In this document: in pieces, positions 54,648 to 63,715 of the stretch
How positions within the stretch are numbered: the stretch's first letter is position 1
How the letters are laid out: each line of letters opens with the position of its first letter
Assembly (NCBI RefSeq): GCF_016907295.1
Contig: NZ_JAFBBR010000001.1
Coordinates: 3,117,201-3,181,200, forward strand
Direction of reading: 5' to 3'
DNA from: Microbacterium dextranolyticum
GTDB taxonomy: Bacteria; Actinomycetota; Actinomycetes; Actinomycetales; Microbacteriaceae
Length of the DNA stretch: 64,000 nucleotides
Made by a program: the position numbers and the translations under genes
The notes under the pieces: generated by a model
The model's input: the letters and a program-made list of their open reading frames with translations, nothing else
What the model was told of the DNA's origin: nothing
Database searches by the model: none

Positions 54648-54665
54648 GTGAAGTTGCCCCTTCAC
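54648..54665. promoter_or_regulatory. GTGAAG-N6-CTTCAC operator 2
   Basis: Same arms and spacer as operator 1. It lies 59 bp before the TAGCAT -10 box of the regulator gene. Spacing of 52 bp puts both sites on one face of the helix (five turns). Confidence 0.8.
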
Positions 54666-54736
54666 ACGTTTCGGACAGATGTCGGTTCGCCAGGACGGCC
54701 ACCCACCGGTCGGACGAGCCGGTTAGCATTCCGGAC

Positions 54737-55378
54737 ATGACCCCCACCCCGGCGAGCCCTGTCGACACCGCCGTCGCCGATGCCTCCGCCGGCGACGTCG
54801 CCGGCACCGTCGGCGAGCGCCTGCGCGCCCTGCGACTGCGTCAGGGGATATCGGCGCGCGACCTCGCCGCACGCCTCGGGATCTCGCCGAGCGCGGTCTC
54901 GCAGATCGAGCGCGGTGTCATGCAGCCGAGCGTGTCGCGGCTGATCGCGATCAGCGACGCGCTCGATGTGCCGCTGACCTCGGTGTTCGACGCTCCGGAC
55001 GTCGACGACGTGCCCGCCACGAGGCCCGTCGACACCGGTTTCGGATTGCGCCGGGCCTCGCAGGATTCCGCCATCGAACTCGGCAGCGGCGTGACGTTCC
55101 GTCGGATCTCGCCCGTGGCGACGCCCGGCGTCGACTACTTCGAGTCGGAGTACCCGGCGGGCTCCAGCGCCCACGGCGGCGAATCGCTCTTCCGGCACGA
55201 GGGATACGAAGTGGGCACGGTCGTCTCGGGCGAGCTCACGATCGACTTCGACGACGAACGGGTGGTGCTGCGCGCGGGCGATGCGATCAGCTACCCCTGC
55301 TCGCGGCCCCACCGCCTGCACAACGCCGGCGCCGAACCCGCCGTGGCCCGCTGGCTCATCGTGCACGGAGGCCACTGA
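54737..55378 (+). CDS. XRE-cupin transcriptional regulator
   Basis: A 213-residue regulator: HTH_3 domain (about 25-80: RLRALRLRQGISARDLAARLGISPSAVSQIERG) and cupin_2 domain (about 135-210: YEVGTVVSGELTIDFDDERVVLRAGDAISYPCSRPHRLHN) that probably senses a ureide or purine product. It is divergent from the allantoin permease operon and upstream of urate genes, with twin palindromes between. TAGCAT lies 7 nt before the ATG (leaderless). Likely local regulator of purine/allantoin breakdown. Confidence 0.9.
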   Translation: MTPTPASPVDTAVADASAGDVAGTVGERLRALRLRQGISARDLAARLGISPSAVSQIERGVMQPSVSRLIAISDALDVPLTSVFDAPDVDDVPATRPVDTGFGLRRASQDSAIELGSGVTFRRISPVATPGVDYFESEYPAGSSAHGGESLFRHEGYEVGTVVSGELTIDFDDERVVLRAGDAISYPCSRPHRLHNAGAEPAVARWLIVHGGH

Positions 55379-55379
55379 C

Positions 55380-55910
55380 ATGCCGCACCCCCCACTCACC
55401 CCGGCCGCTTTCGACGCTCTGGACGACACCGAGGCGGCATCCGTCGTCGGCGTGTGGGCCGCGATCACGCACTGGGTCGACGCGGTCGTCGCGGGACGCC
55501 CGTACGGTTCGGCCGACGCCCTCGCCGCGCGCGCCGACGCGCTCGCCCGGCTGTGGACGCCCGCCGATCTCGACACCGCGCTCGCACACCACCCGCGCAT
55601 CGGCGAGAGACCGCGCGGCGAGGGGGCCGAAGCCGACGCGTCCCGCGCGGAACAGTCCGCGATGCGCACTGCGGCGGATGACACGACGGCGGCGATCGCC
55701 GCCGGCAACGCCGCCTACGAGCGGCGCTTCGGGCGCGTGTTCCTCATCCGTGCGGCGGGGCGCACCCCCGACGAGATGCTCGGCGAGCTCACCCGACGCC
55801 TCGCCCTCGACGACGAGGCGGAACGCACCGAGGCCCTCGACCAGCTCCGTCAGATCGCCCTGCTGCGCCTGCGCAGCGCCGTCGCGGATGCCCCGGCATC
55901 CGCCCTCTGA
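55380..55910 (+). CDS. uraD: OHCU decarboxylase
   Basis: A 176-residue 2-oxo-4-hydroxy-4-carboxy-5-ureidoimidazoline decarboxylase, which gives S-allantoin. LDTALAHHPRIGERP (His70/71) holds the catalytic His and SRAEQSAM and NAAYERRFGRVFLIRAAGRT are family-typical. It begins 1 nt after the regulator stop. The end of the gene codes ADAPAS with GGATGCC (55886) and GGCATCC (55895) as an inverted pair. Confidence 0.93.
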   Translation: MPHPPLTPAAFDALDDTEAASVVGVWAAITHWVDAVVAGRPYGSADALAARADALARLWTPADLDTALAHHPRIGERPRGEGAEADASRAEQSAMRTAADDTTAAIAAGNAAYERRFGRVFLIRAAGRTPDEMLGELTRRLALDDEAERTEALDQLRQIALLRLRSAVADAPASAL

Positions 55911-55934
55911 TCCCGCGCCGACCCGAGGAGTCCC

Positions 55935-56255
55935 ATGAGCCACCTGACCACGCACATCCTCGACGCGACCGCGGGCACACCCGCCACGGGCGTGCCCGTC
56001 GTGCTCGCGGACTCGTCCGGCACCGAAGTCGCGCGCGGTCGCACCGACGACGACGGGCGGCTCTCGATCGGTCCCGATGCGCTGCCCCCCGGCGACTACA
56101 CGCTGACCTTCGCGACCGGCCTCTACTTCGCCGGTCGCGGGGTCGAGACCTTCTACCCGTCGGTGACGGTCGAGTTCACCGTGGGCGACCGCACGCACTA
56201 CCACGTGCCCCTGCTGCTCAGTCCCTTCTCGTACTCCACGTACCGCGGCAGCTGA
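55935..56255 (+). CDS. uraH: 5-hydroxyisourate hydrolase
   Basis: A 106-residue transthyretin-like HIU hydrolase. LTTHILDATAGTPATGVPV (His7 region), a middle strand with RTDDDGRL, HYHVPLLLSPFSYSTYRGS with the invariant YRGS C terminus. Ribosome site GAGGAG about 8 nt before the ATG. It converts 5-hydroxyisourate to OHCU. Confidence 0.95.
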   Translation: MSHLTTHILDATAGTPATGVPVVLADSSGTEVARGRTDDDGRLSIGPDALPPGDYTLTFATGLYFAGRGVETFYPSVTVEFTVGDRTHYHVPLLLSPFSYSTYRGS

Positions 56256-56327
56256 ACGCGCCGCGGTGTAACGGCGTGGCATCCGCGCAGTAACACGCAG
56301 GTGACACGGCCGCCCTAGCCTCCGAGC

Positions 56328-57521
56328 ATGAAGGTCATCATCGTGGGCGCCGGCATCGGCGGGACGAGCGCGGGGATCGCGCTGCAGAAGCTCGGACACG
56401 AGGTCGTCGTCTACGACCAGATGCGCGAGAACAAGCCGGTCGGTGCCGCACTGTCGCTGTGGTCGAACGGGGTGAAGGTGCTCAACTGGCTCGGCCTCGC
56501 CGACGAGGTCGCCGCCCTCGGCGGCGACATGGCCGACATGGTCTACCTCGACGGGCGCACCGGCCAGACGATGTGCGACTTCTCCCTCGCCCCCGTGACG
56601 GCACAGACCGGGCAGAAGCCCTACCCGGTGGCGCGCGCCGATCTGCAGGCGCTGCTCATGCAGAGAGTGGGGCTCGACAACGTCCACCTCGGCATGAAGA
56701 TGACGCGGATCACCGACGACGGCGCACAGGTGACCGTCACGTTCGCCGACGGCTCGACCGACACCGGCGACGTGCTGATCGGCGCCGATGGCGCACGCTC
56801 GATCACGCGTGCGTACGTGCAGCCCGACGGCGCCGACGAGATCGTGCGCGAGTACTCCGGGTACACCAACTTCAACGGTCTCATCCCCGTCGACGCAGGC
56901 GTCGGGCGCGCCGACGCCTGGACGACGTATGTCGCCGACGGCAAGCGCGCCGCGGTCATGCCGGTCGCGGGAGACCGCTTCTACTTCTGGTTCGACGTGC
57001 CGCAGCCCGCGGGTCTGCCGTACGACCGTGCCGACGGCGTCGCACCCCTGCGCGAGGCCTTCGCCGGCTGGGCACCGGGCGTGACGTCGCTGATCGACGC
57101 GATCGATCCCGCGGCCTCGCTCAACCGCGTCGAGATCTGGGACATCACCCCGTTCGCCACGTGGGCGAAGGGTCGCGTCGCGATCCTCGGCGACGCGGCG
57201 CACAACACGGCGCCCGACATCGGCCAGGGGGCCTGCTCCGCGCTCGAGGACGCCTTCGCCCTCGGCATCGCGTTCGCGACCAACACCGTGAGCGTCGCCG
57301 ACACCCTGCACCGCTACGAGAGAGTCCGGGCCGAACGCGCGGGCGAGCTCGTCCTGCGCGCGCGGCGACGCGGGTGGGAGACGCACGCGTTCGACGCCGC
57401 CGTGACCGACGCCTGGTACGACAGCCTGCGCGGGGCCGACGGCGCCGGCATCATCCGGGGTATCGTCGGCAACATCGTCGACAGCCCCGTCAACCTCGGC
57501 GGCGGTCTGCGACTGGAGTGA
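56328..57521 (+). CDS. hpxO: FAD-dependent urate hydroxylase
   Basis: A 397-residue flavoprotein monooxygenase: KVIIVGAGIGGTSAGIALQKLGHEVVVYD (Rossmann FAD site), VGAALSLWSNGVKVLNWLGL, DVLIGADGARS, and VAILGDAAHNTAPDIGQGACSALEDA. This set is that of HpxO, which oxidises urate to 5-hydroxyisourate with NADH and oxygen and replaces cofactor-free uricase. TAGCCT lies 6 nt before the ATG (leaderless). Its stop overlaps the next gene's GTG by 4 nt. Confidence 0.92.
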   Translation: MKVIIVGAGIGGTSAGIALQKLGHEVVVYDQMRENKPVGAALSLWSNGVKVLNWLGLADEVAALGGDMADMVYLDGRTGQTMCDFSLAPVTAQTGQKPYPVARADLQALLMQRVGLDNVHLGMKMTRITDDGAQVTVTFADGSTDTGDVLIGADGARSITRAYVQPDGADEIVREYSGYTNFNGLIPVDAGVGRADAWTTYVADGKRAAVMPVAGDRFYFWFDVPQPAGLPYDRADGVAPLREAFAGWAPGVTSLIDAIDPAASLNRVEIWDITPFATWAKGRVAILGDAAHNTAPDIGQGACSALEDAFALGIAFATNTVSVADTLHRYERVRAERAGELVLRARRRGWETHAFDAAVTDAWYDSLRGADGAGIIRGIVGNIVDSPVNLGGGLRLE

Positions 57522-59947
57522 CCGGGGAGGATGCCACGTCGGAGCCCGCGGGTCGGTTCGCGCGGTCGCCGCGTGCGGGCCTCATGCGCACGCGTCTCGG
57601 GGCGCATCTGGCCGGTCTGATCGCGGCGGCCGGCTTCGCACTGTCCACCGACGACCTCGCTCGGCTGGTGGGCCGCTCGCACGCCGCCGTCACCGCGCTG
57701 CTGCCGACCGCCGACACGACGGAGCTGCGGGTCGACGGCGATGGCGCGGGGCGCCGATGGTGGGTGCGGGACGAGGCATCCATCGGTCGGATCGTGCGCG
57801 CCCTGCACGTCGGTCCGCTCCCGGCCGGAGCCGAGGACGACGCCGGATTCCGAGCGCGCGCACTCGCGCCGTTCCGCACGGCGCTGCACGCCTCGGCGGC
57901 ATCGGCGCATGACGACTGGGGCTGGGAGAACGCCCCGGACTTCACCCTCTCGGCGGCCTTCCCCCGCTCGATGCACGCGCGCCGCGACGAGCATCGACGC
58001 CTCATCGCGCTCGTCACCGACGCGCGCCGGGCCCAGGTGCTGACGGCGCGCGATCCGGATGCCGCGGCGCAGCAGGCCCGCGAGGCGGCGGCCGCGATCG
58101 CCGAGACAGCTCGCACCCCCGCCGACCTCGTCGCCCTCGCCACTGTGCTCGTCTCCGCAGCGGGGTGGGAACCCGCCGGGGGAACGGTGCCGCGGCGCCT
58201 CGCTCCCGTCTTCGCGCTGCTCGGCGACACCGAGCGGGCGGTCGCGCTGGGCGCCCGCGTGCGCACCGACGTCGCGATCGAGCAGGCGTACGTCGCGCGC
58301 GCGGCAGCACGGGCGGGCGACCCGGCGGCGCGAGGCATCCTGGACGATGCGCTGGCACGCCTCGGCGACGACGCCCCGCGCGGCGCGCTGCTGCGGACGG
58401 CCCAGGCCGTGGCCGGGACCGCCCTGCACCTGGGCGCCGACGGCGCCGGAACCGCGGTGGATGCCCGAGGGCTCATCGAGCGGGCGTTCACCGACCTCGA
58501 CGCGGCGCCGAGCGTCGAGAACCTGCGCGGACGGCAGTTCCGGTCGTCACGGGACGAAGAGTGGGCGCTCGCCGCGCGCACGCTCGCGGTGGCCGCCGTC
58601 GCGCTGATGCAGGCAGGACGCGTCGACGCGGGCCGCCGCACGGCGGGCGAGGCGCGTGCCGTCGTCGACGAGATCGGCGACCGGGTGCGCCGGGCGGTCG
58701 CCGAGGCCGATGTGGCCGCACGACTGTCGGTGCGGACCGCTCTGGCGCTGAGCCCTGTCGCCGAGGCGGCGCTCGGGTCGGTGGCGACGGATGCCGCGGA
58801 TGCCGCCCTCGCCTGCCCCGACGACATCTCGGGACTGGCCACCGTCGCCCAGCTGCTGGCGGCGCGCGAGCCCTCCGACGGCGACACCCCGGAACCCGCC
58901 GCTCCCGACCTGCCCCGTGCGCGCGCCGCCGCCGACCGTGCGCTCGCGCTCATCGAGCGCTCGGCGATGATTCCTCCGACGGGCGCCCTGCGCACGACCG
59001 TCGCCGTGACCGGCCCGACCGCCCCCGCGGTGCGCGCGGCGGAGGCGGTGGTCGCCGCCGTCGCGGAAGCGCGCCACGGCACCGCGCTGGAGCGCCGGAC
59101 GCGGGCGCGTGGCGAGGCGACCGTACTGGCCGAGGCGGCCGTCGTGCTCGATGCGGCCGGACGGGTCGAACAGGCACGTGCCGCCGCGCACGCGGCGCTG
59201 GAGGCGGTCGGGCGCATCCCCGCCGCGACCCGGGCGCGCTGGTACGCCGAGGTCGCCGCCGTGCTGCTCGCGCAGGCGGACACGATCGACGACGACCTGT
59301 TCGCGGTGGCGGTGGCCGCCGCCGACGCCGAGCGCCGCGGCAGCGACGGGCCGTGGGATGCCGCAGCCCCCGCACGGCTCGTGGCCGCTCTTCTCGACAG
59401 CGAGGGCGCCGACCACGCGGCCGAGGCCCCGGGCGAGGCGCCGACCGAGTCCGCGTCGCCGGCCGAGTCCGAGGCGCCGGCCGAGTCCGCGTCGGGGCGG
59501 CCCGCGACGCGGCACCCGGGAACCGTCGAGGGCGAGGCATCCGGTGCTCGCCGCGCGAGCGTGGCCGGGATCCGTGCCACCGCCCTCGCCGCACTGCGAC
59601 GCGGCGAGCACGCCCGCACGCTGACGCTGCTGGCCGATCGCGCCGTGCACGCGGGCGCCCTGCGTGCCGCGCGCGAGCTCGCCGCGCACGCCCTGCGCGC
59701 GGCCCACGTCGTCGATCCCGTGCGCATCGAGCGCGCGACCGCCGCAGTCGCCGAGCCGGCATCCTCCGACGCCGCTCCGCACGGCGGTGCCGGATCGACG
59801 GGCGACGCGCGCCTGGACGTGTCGGCCGTCGCCCAGCGGTGGCTCGCCGACGGCTATCCGATCGCGGCGCTGGGCACGCTCGCCGCCGCCGCGCCCGATG
59901 CCGCGGCACGCATCAGGGCTCTCATCCGCGCCGACCTCGACCGCTGA
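57518..59947 (+). CDS. Large Ala-rich helical protein, unknown function
   Basis: An 809-residue protein very rich in Ala and Arg, with no signal peptide or membrane span. The N-terminal 100 residues look like a small winged-helix or substrate domain (LAGLIAAAGFALSTDDLARLVGRSHAAV). The rest consists of amphipathic helices resembling TPR/SEL1-type solenoid repeats (for example WALAARTLAVAAVALMQAG, RVEQARAAAHAALEAVG), with a disordered Glu/Ser/Pro linker near 640-680. Translationally coupled to hpxO (GTGA overlap). I do not recognise a family. Codon use and GC3 agree with a real gene. Confidence 0.75.
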   Translation: MTGEDATSEPAGRFARSPRAGLMRTRLGAHLAGLIAAAGFALSTDDLARLVGRSHAAVTALLPTADTTELRVDGDGAGRRWWVRDEASIGRIVRALHVGPLPAGAEDDAGFRARALAPFRTALHASAASAHDDWGWENAPDFTLSAAFPRSMHARRDEHRRLIALVTDARRAQVLTARDPDAAAQQAREAAAAIAETARTPADLVALATVLVSAAGWEPAGGTVPRRLAPVFALLGDTERAVALGARVRTDVAIEQAYVARAAARAGDPAARGILDDALARLGDDAPRGALLRTAQAVAGTALHLGADGAGTAVDARGLIERAFTDLDAAPSVENLRGRQFRSSRDEEWALAARTLAVAAVALMQAGRVDAGRRTAGEARAVVDEIGDRVRRAVAEADVAARLSVRTALALSPVAEAALGSVATDAADAALACPDDISGLATVAQLLAAREPSDGDTPEPAAPDLPRARAAADRALALIERSAMIPPTGALRTTVAVTGPTAPAVRAAEAVVAAVAEARHGTALERRTRARGEATVLAEAAVVLDAAGRVEQARAAAHAALEAVGRIPAATRARWYAEVAAVLLAQADTIDDDLFAVAVAAADAERRGSDGPWDAAAPARLVAALLDSEGADHAAEAPGEAPTESASPAESEAPAESASGRPATRHPGTVEGEASGARRASVAGIRATALAALRRGEHARTLTLLADRAVHAGALRAARELAAHALRAAHVVDPVRIERATAAVAEPASSDAAPHGGAGSTGDARLDVSAVAQRWLADGYPIAALGTLAAAAPDAAARIRALIRADLDR

Positions 59948-59951
59948 ACGA

Positions 59952-59988
59952 ACGCCCTCCGCGCGGCTCTCGTCCGCGCGGAGGGCGT
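59952..59988. terminator. Strong bidirectional terminator
   Basis: A 15-bp perfect stem (59952-59966 with 59974-59988) and 7-nt loop between the convergent unknown gene and the urate/xanthine permease. Confidence 0.85.
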
Positions 59989-60003
59989 GGCCGTCCGGGG
60001 GGA

Positions 60004-61491
60004 TCAGGCCTTCGCGTCCTGTGCGGAGTCGGAGGCCTCGTCGAGCACGTGGGTCGGGATGAGCCCGGTGCCCTCCGCATCGGGGTGGGTCAGTGCTGCG
60101 GCGGCGGGACCGCGCACGGCGTCGTAGCCGCCGAGGGCGGGCTCGTCCTTCTGCGCCGCGCGCATCTGCTCGCTGTTGAGCAGCAGGTTCAGCAGGATCG
60201 CGACGATCGCACCGGCCGAGATGCCCGAGTCGAAGATCAGCTGGAACCAGTCCGGGAACTGGTCGTAGATCGTCGGGGCGACGGTCGGCAGCAGCGCGAC
60301 ACCCACCGAGAGGGCCACCACGAGCACGTTCTTGTTGTTGAACTTCACCTTCGTGAGGGTGCGGATGCCGCTGGCTGCGACCATTCCGAACAGCGCGATC
60401 CCGGCGCCGCCGAGGACGGCGCGCGGCACGCCTTCGACGAGGGCGGCGACCTTCGGGATGAGGCCGAGGACGACGAGGATGCCGCCGGCCATCGTGGCGA
60501 CGTAGCGCGAGCGCACGCCGGTGAGCGACACGAGGCCGACGTTCTGCGCGAAGGCCGTGTACGGGAACGTGTTGAACACACCGCCCAGGAGCGTGCCGAG
60601 CCCGTCGGCGCGGAGGCCGTCCGCGAGCTGGCGACGACCGACCGGCTTGTCGACGATCTCGCCGACGGCGATCATGTCGCCGGTGGTCTCGGTCATGATG
60701 ACGATGCCGACGATCAGCATCGACAGGATCGAGAAGATCTCGAACGTCGGCAGACCGAAGTGGAACGGGGTCACCACGGCGAACCACTGTGCCTCGCCGA
60801 CACCCGACCAGTCGACCATCCCGGGCACGAACAGCGCCGCGATCGTTCCGATGACGAGGCCGAGCAGCACGGACACGCGCGCCAGCGCGGGCGGGGCGAA
60901 CCGCTCGAGCAGCACGATGAACAGCAGCGTGCCGAAGGCGAAGGCGACGTTCACGGGCGGCGCGCCGGGGTGGTCGGCACTGGACCCCGTGACGATCCAG
61001 CCGGCGGCGACCTTCATCAGCGACAGACCGATGATGAGGATGACCGTGCCGGTCACGATCGGGGGGAAGAACCTGAGCAGCTGCGCGAAGAACGGCGCGA
61101 CGAGGATCATGAACAGGCCCACGGCGATGACCGAGCCGAAGATCGTCGTGATGCCGTGCTGCTGCCCGATCGCGATCATCGGGCCGACCGCGGCGAACGT
61201 CACACCCTGCATGAGGGGAAGGCGCACGCCGAACCGCCAGAAGCCGACGGACTGCACGATCGTCGCGATGCCGGCGATGAACAGGTCGGCGCTGATGAGG
61301 AAGGCGAGGTCGGCCGAACTGTACCCGAGAGCGCCGCCGACGATGAGCGGCACGGCCACCGCTCCCGCGTAGAGGGCGAGCACGTGCTGCAGTCCCAGGG
61401 GGAACAGCCGCGCGAGCGGGGGGATCGTGTCGACGGTGTTGTCGGTACGGGTGCGGCGCGCTTTCTGCGGCGTGACGGCCGTCTCGGTCAT
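60004..61491 (-). CDS. Xanthine/uric acid permease, NCS2 family
   Basis: A 495-residue NCS2 symporter with about 14 hydrophobic segments. MTETTGDMIAVGEIV (TM8 with conserved Glu) and FPYTAFAQNVGLVSLTGVRSRYV (TM10 Q-N-x-G) identify the xanthine/urate branch (PucJ/PucK, UacT, UapA). ATG at 61491 with GGAGGA upstream. It closes the purine breakdown region and probably brings in urate or xanthine. Confidence 0.93.
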   Translation of the reverse strand: MTETAVTPQKARRTRTDNTVDTIPPLARLFPLGLQHVLALYAGAVAVPLIVGGALGYSSADLAFLISADLFIAGIATIVQSVGFWRFGVRLPLMQGVTFAAVGPMIAIGQQHGITTIFGSVIAVGLFMILVAPFFAQLLRFFPPIVTGTVILIIGLSLMKVAAGWIVTGSSADHPGAPPVNVAFAFGTLLFIVLLERFAPPALARVSVLLGLVIGTIAALFVPGMVDWSGVGEAQWFAVVTPFHFGLPTFEIFSILSMLIVGIVIMTETTGDMIAVGEIVDKPVGRRQLADGLRADGLGTLLGGVFNTFPYTAFAQNVGLVSLTGVRSRYVATMAGGILVVLGLIPKVAALVEGVPRAVLGGAGIALFGMVAASGIRTLTKVKFNNKNVLVVALSVGVALLPTVAPTIYDQFPDWFQLIFDSGISAGAIVAILLNLLLNSEQMRAAQKDEPALGGYDAVRGPAAAALTHPDAEGTGLIPTHVLDEASDSAQDAKA

Positions 61492-61665
61492 GGGTCCTCC
61501 TCTTCGGCGGACCCGCGAGCAGAAGGCCACGCCTTCGTCGTTACCCGTGACCCTAGGGCGCTCGTGCGCGCCGGGCGGGCCGTTCGCGCACACTGACGCG
61601 GAGGATTTACGCGGCCGTCACACCGCGGAAAAACGGCCGGACGGGGCCGCTTCGGGGCCTACCGC

Positions 61666-63156
61666 TCAGAGGCGGGCGGCGATGGATGCCGCGACCGAGA
61701 GCCACGCGTCGCGCGTTTCGGGCGAGAGCGCATCGAAGTCGATCGGGCCGCCGTCGACGAGCGCCGCATCGAACGGCACGTGCACGACGTCGGCGGTGAC
61801 CTGCGCGAAGTGCTTCTCGAGCCGTTCGGCGAGCTTGCGGTCGGGCTTGGCCGAGGGCGCGGCGAGGATCGTCACGGCCTCGTCGATCTTCTGGTCGAAG
61901 CCCTTCTCACGCAGGCCGTCGAGCAGCCACGCCGCGCTCGCGGCGGTGTCTTCACGCACGGTCGAGACGATGACGAGCTGGTCGGCGGCGGCGACCGCGG
62001 CCACCCAGTTCGAAGCGCGCATGTTGTTGCCGGTGTCGACGATGAGCAGGCGGTAGTAGCGCGAGAGCACGCCGTGCAGCCGGTCGAAGGCGGCCGCGTC
62101 GATCGTAGAGGAGGCAGCGGCGTCCTCGTCCGAGGCGAGCACGTCGAAGCGCGCATCCACCTGCGTCCGCACATAGGTGTCGAGAGCGGCGAGACTCGCC
62201 TGCGACGGCTCGGCGAACGAGTCGAGGTGCTCGAGCAGGTCGACCGCCGTGCGGTGGTGCGGGGCGTTCTGGGCGCGCCAGCCCAGGGTTCCCCGCGTCT
62301 CGTTGTTGTCCCAGGCGAGGGTGGCCCCACCGCGCTGCGTTCCGAACGTCGCGGCGAGCAGAAGCGTCGAGGTCGTCTTGTGCGCGCCGCCCTTCGGGTT
62401 GAGGATGACGATCGTCCGAGGTCCGTCGAGCCGGCGCTGCACGGCGCGCTCGCGGTCGAGGCGCGACTGCTCCGTCTTGCCGGGACGGGGCGAGATGAGA
62501 CCGGCCGTCGCACGGCGGACCGCCCCCTGCCACCCCTGCATGGCACGGGGCTTCGCCCGGTCGGCGCGCGAGGCCAGCAGGTCGTCGACGGTCGGCGCCG
62601 TTCGCGCGGCGGACTCGCGACGCGGCGCCTCGCCGCGCTGCGCGGTGCCGCGGAGGGCCGGGGCCTCGGATGCCGGCGCCGCCGCCTCGGCACGCGCGGC
62701 CGATCGCGGCGCGGCGGGGGCCGCCGCCGGACGCGACGGGGCCGACGCGGGGGCGGCTGGGGCGGGGGTGACCGCGGCGGCCGCGGTGCTCTCGCGGGAT
62801 GCGTCGTCCGCGGCATCCGGAGCGACGGCGGGGCGCGCGGCAGCGGGCGCATCACCCGCGCGCGCGGCGCGGGGCGACGCCGCGGGCTCGCCGTCCTCCG
62901 TCTCGGCGAGAGTCGTCGCCTCGATGAAGCTGCCGTCGGGGTGCACGATCAGGGGCCAGCGCACGGAGCCTTCGACGACGATCGCGGTGACCGGCTCGCC
63001 GGCCGACGCGGCGATGAGGCGGATCGACTCGACCACGCGGCCGCGCAGCCCCTCCGCCGTCGAGGCGTACACCTCGTCGACCTCACCGGCGTAGCGGATC
63101 TGCGCCGCCGTCGAGGAGGTGAAGTGCACGGTGGGTTCGGAGGTCGCGGTTCCCAC
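61666..63156 (-). CDS. ParA/MinD-like ATPase with long disordered N-terminal region
   Basis: A 496-residue protein: an N-terminal small domain (about 1-85), a long Ala/Pro-rich, probably disordered stretch (about 85-190), and a C-terminal ParA/MinD-like P-loop domain (about 245-490). The deviant Walker A reads NPKGGAHKTTSTLLL, with His where the usual KGGxGKT has Gly; DTGNNMRASNW and AADQLVIVSTVRED are the switch regions. The family is common in actinobacteria as a single copy outside parAB; its role is unclear (septum site, membrane or secretion positioning). The GTG start at 63156 is chosen over 63330 by the GAAAGG site. Confidence 0.8.
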   Translation of the reverse strand: MGTATSEPTVHFTSSTAAQIRYAGEVDEVYASTAEGLRGRVVESIRLIAASAGEPVTAIVVEGSVRWPLIVHPDGSFIEATTLAETEDGEPAASPRAARAGDAPAAARPAVAPDAADDASRESTAAAAVTPAPAAPASAPSRPAAAPAAPRSAARAEAAAPASEAPALRGTAQRGEAPRRESAARTAPTVDDLLASRADRAKPRAMQGWQGAVRRATAGLISPRPGKTEQSRLDRERAVQRRLDGPRTIVILNPKGGAHKTTSTLLLAATFGTQRGGATLAWDNNETRGTLGWRAQNAPHHRTAVDLLEHLDSFAEPSQASLAALDTYVRTQVDARFDVLASDEDAAASSTIDAAAFDRLHGVLSRYYRLLIVDTGNNMRASNWVAAVAAADQLVIVSTVREDTAASAAWLLDGLREKGFDQKIDEAVTILAAPSAKPDRKLAERLEKHFAQVTADVVHVPFDAALVDGGPIDFDALSPETRDAWLSVAASIAARL

Positions 63157-63319
63157 GGGGGCCTTTCGGTCGGAGCGGCGGGGCGGGGGCCCTGCGCGCA
63201 GTCGCGGTGGAGTGCTCCGAGTATCCCATTCCCCGTGGCCCCGCCGCCTCCGCGCAGCTGAACCCCGCGTGCACCGGCGCGGGTCGACCGTGCGGACCAC
63301 CGCGGCCAGAATGGGTCGT

Positions 63320-63700
63320 ATGAGTGGCATCCGGATCGCCCGTCTCAGCCTGCGCGTCGACGCCGTCTACTGCGTCGCGCTCGGTCTTCTGATCGCCCTG
63401 TCCGCACCGCTGACGAGCGACTCCGTCGCTCTGCCGCCGCTGCTGCTCGCCGCTGTCGGCGTCGCGACGGCGCTCTGGGGCGGCTACGTGTGGACGGCGT
63501 CGTTCGCCCGCCCGCTCCGGTCGAGGACGCGCGCGGTCATGATCGCCAACATCGTGGCGAGCACGGGCCTGGCCACCACCGGGCTGTTCGCCGGCACGGT
63601 CGTGCTGTGCGTGGCCGCGCTCGTCCTCGCGATCGATGTCGCCGCGTTCGCGGTCAGCCAGGGCGTCGCCCTTCGACGCATGGCCACGCCGACGCTCTGA
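63320..63700 (+). CDS. Small four-helix membrane protein
   Basis: A 126-residue protein with about four membrane segments (at about 15-32, 39-57, 70-91 and 94-113), RARLSLRVDAVYCVALG at the start. The first helix and a YVWTASF segment give no family. CAGAAT lies 7 nt before the ATG. Function unknown. Confidence 0.75.
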   Translation: MSGIRIARLSLRVDAVYCVALGLLIALSAPLTSDSVALPPLLLAAVGVATALWGGYVWTASFARPLRSRTRAVMIANIVASTGLATTGLFAGTVVLCVAALVLAIDVAAFAVSQGVALRRMATPTL

Positions 63701-63715
63701 GCGCCGGCCTCCGCA

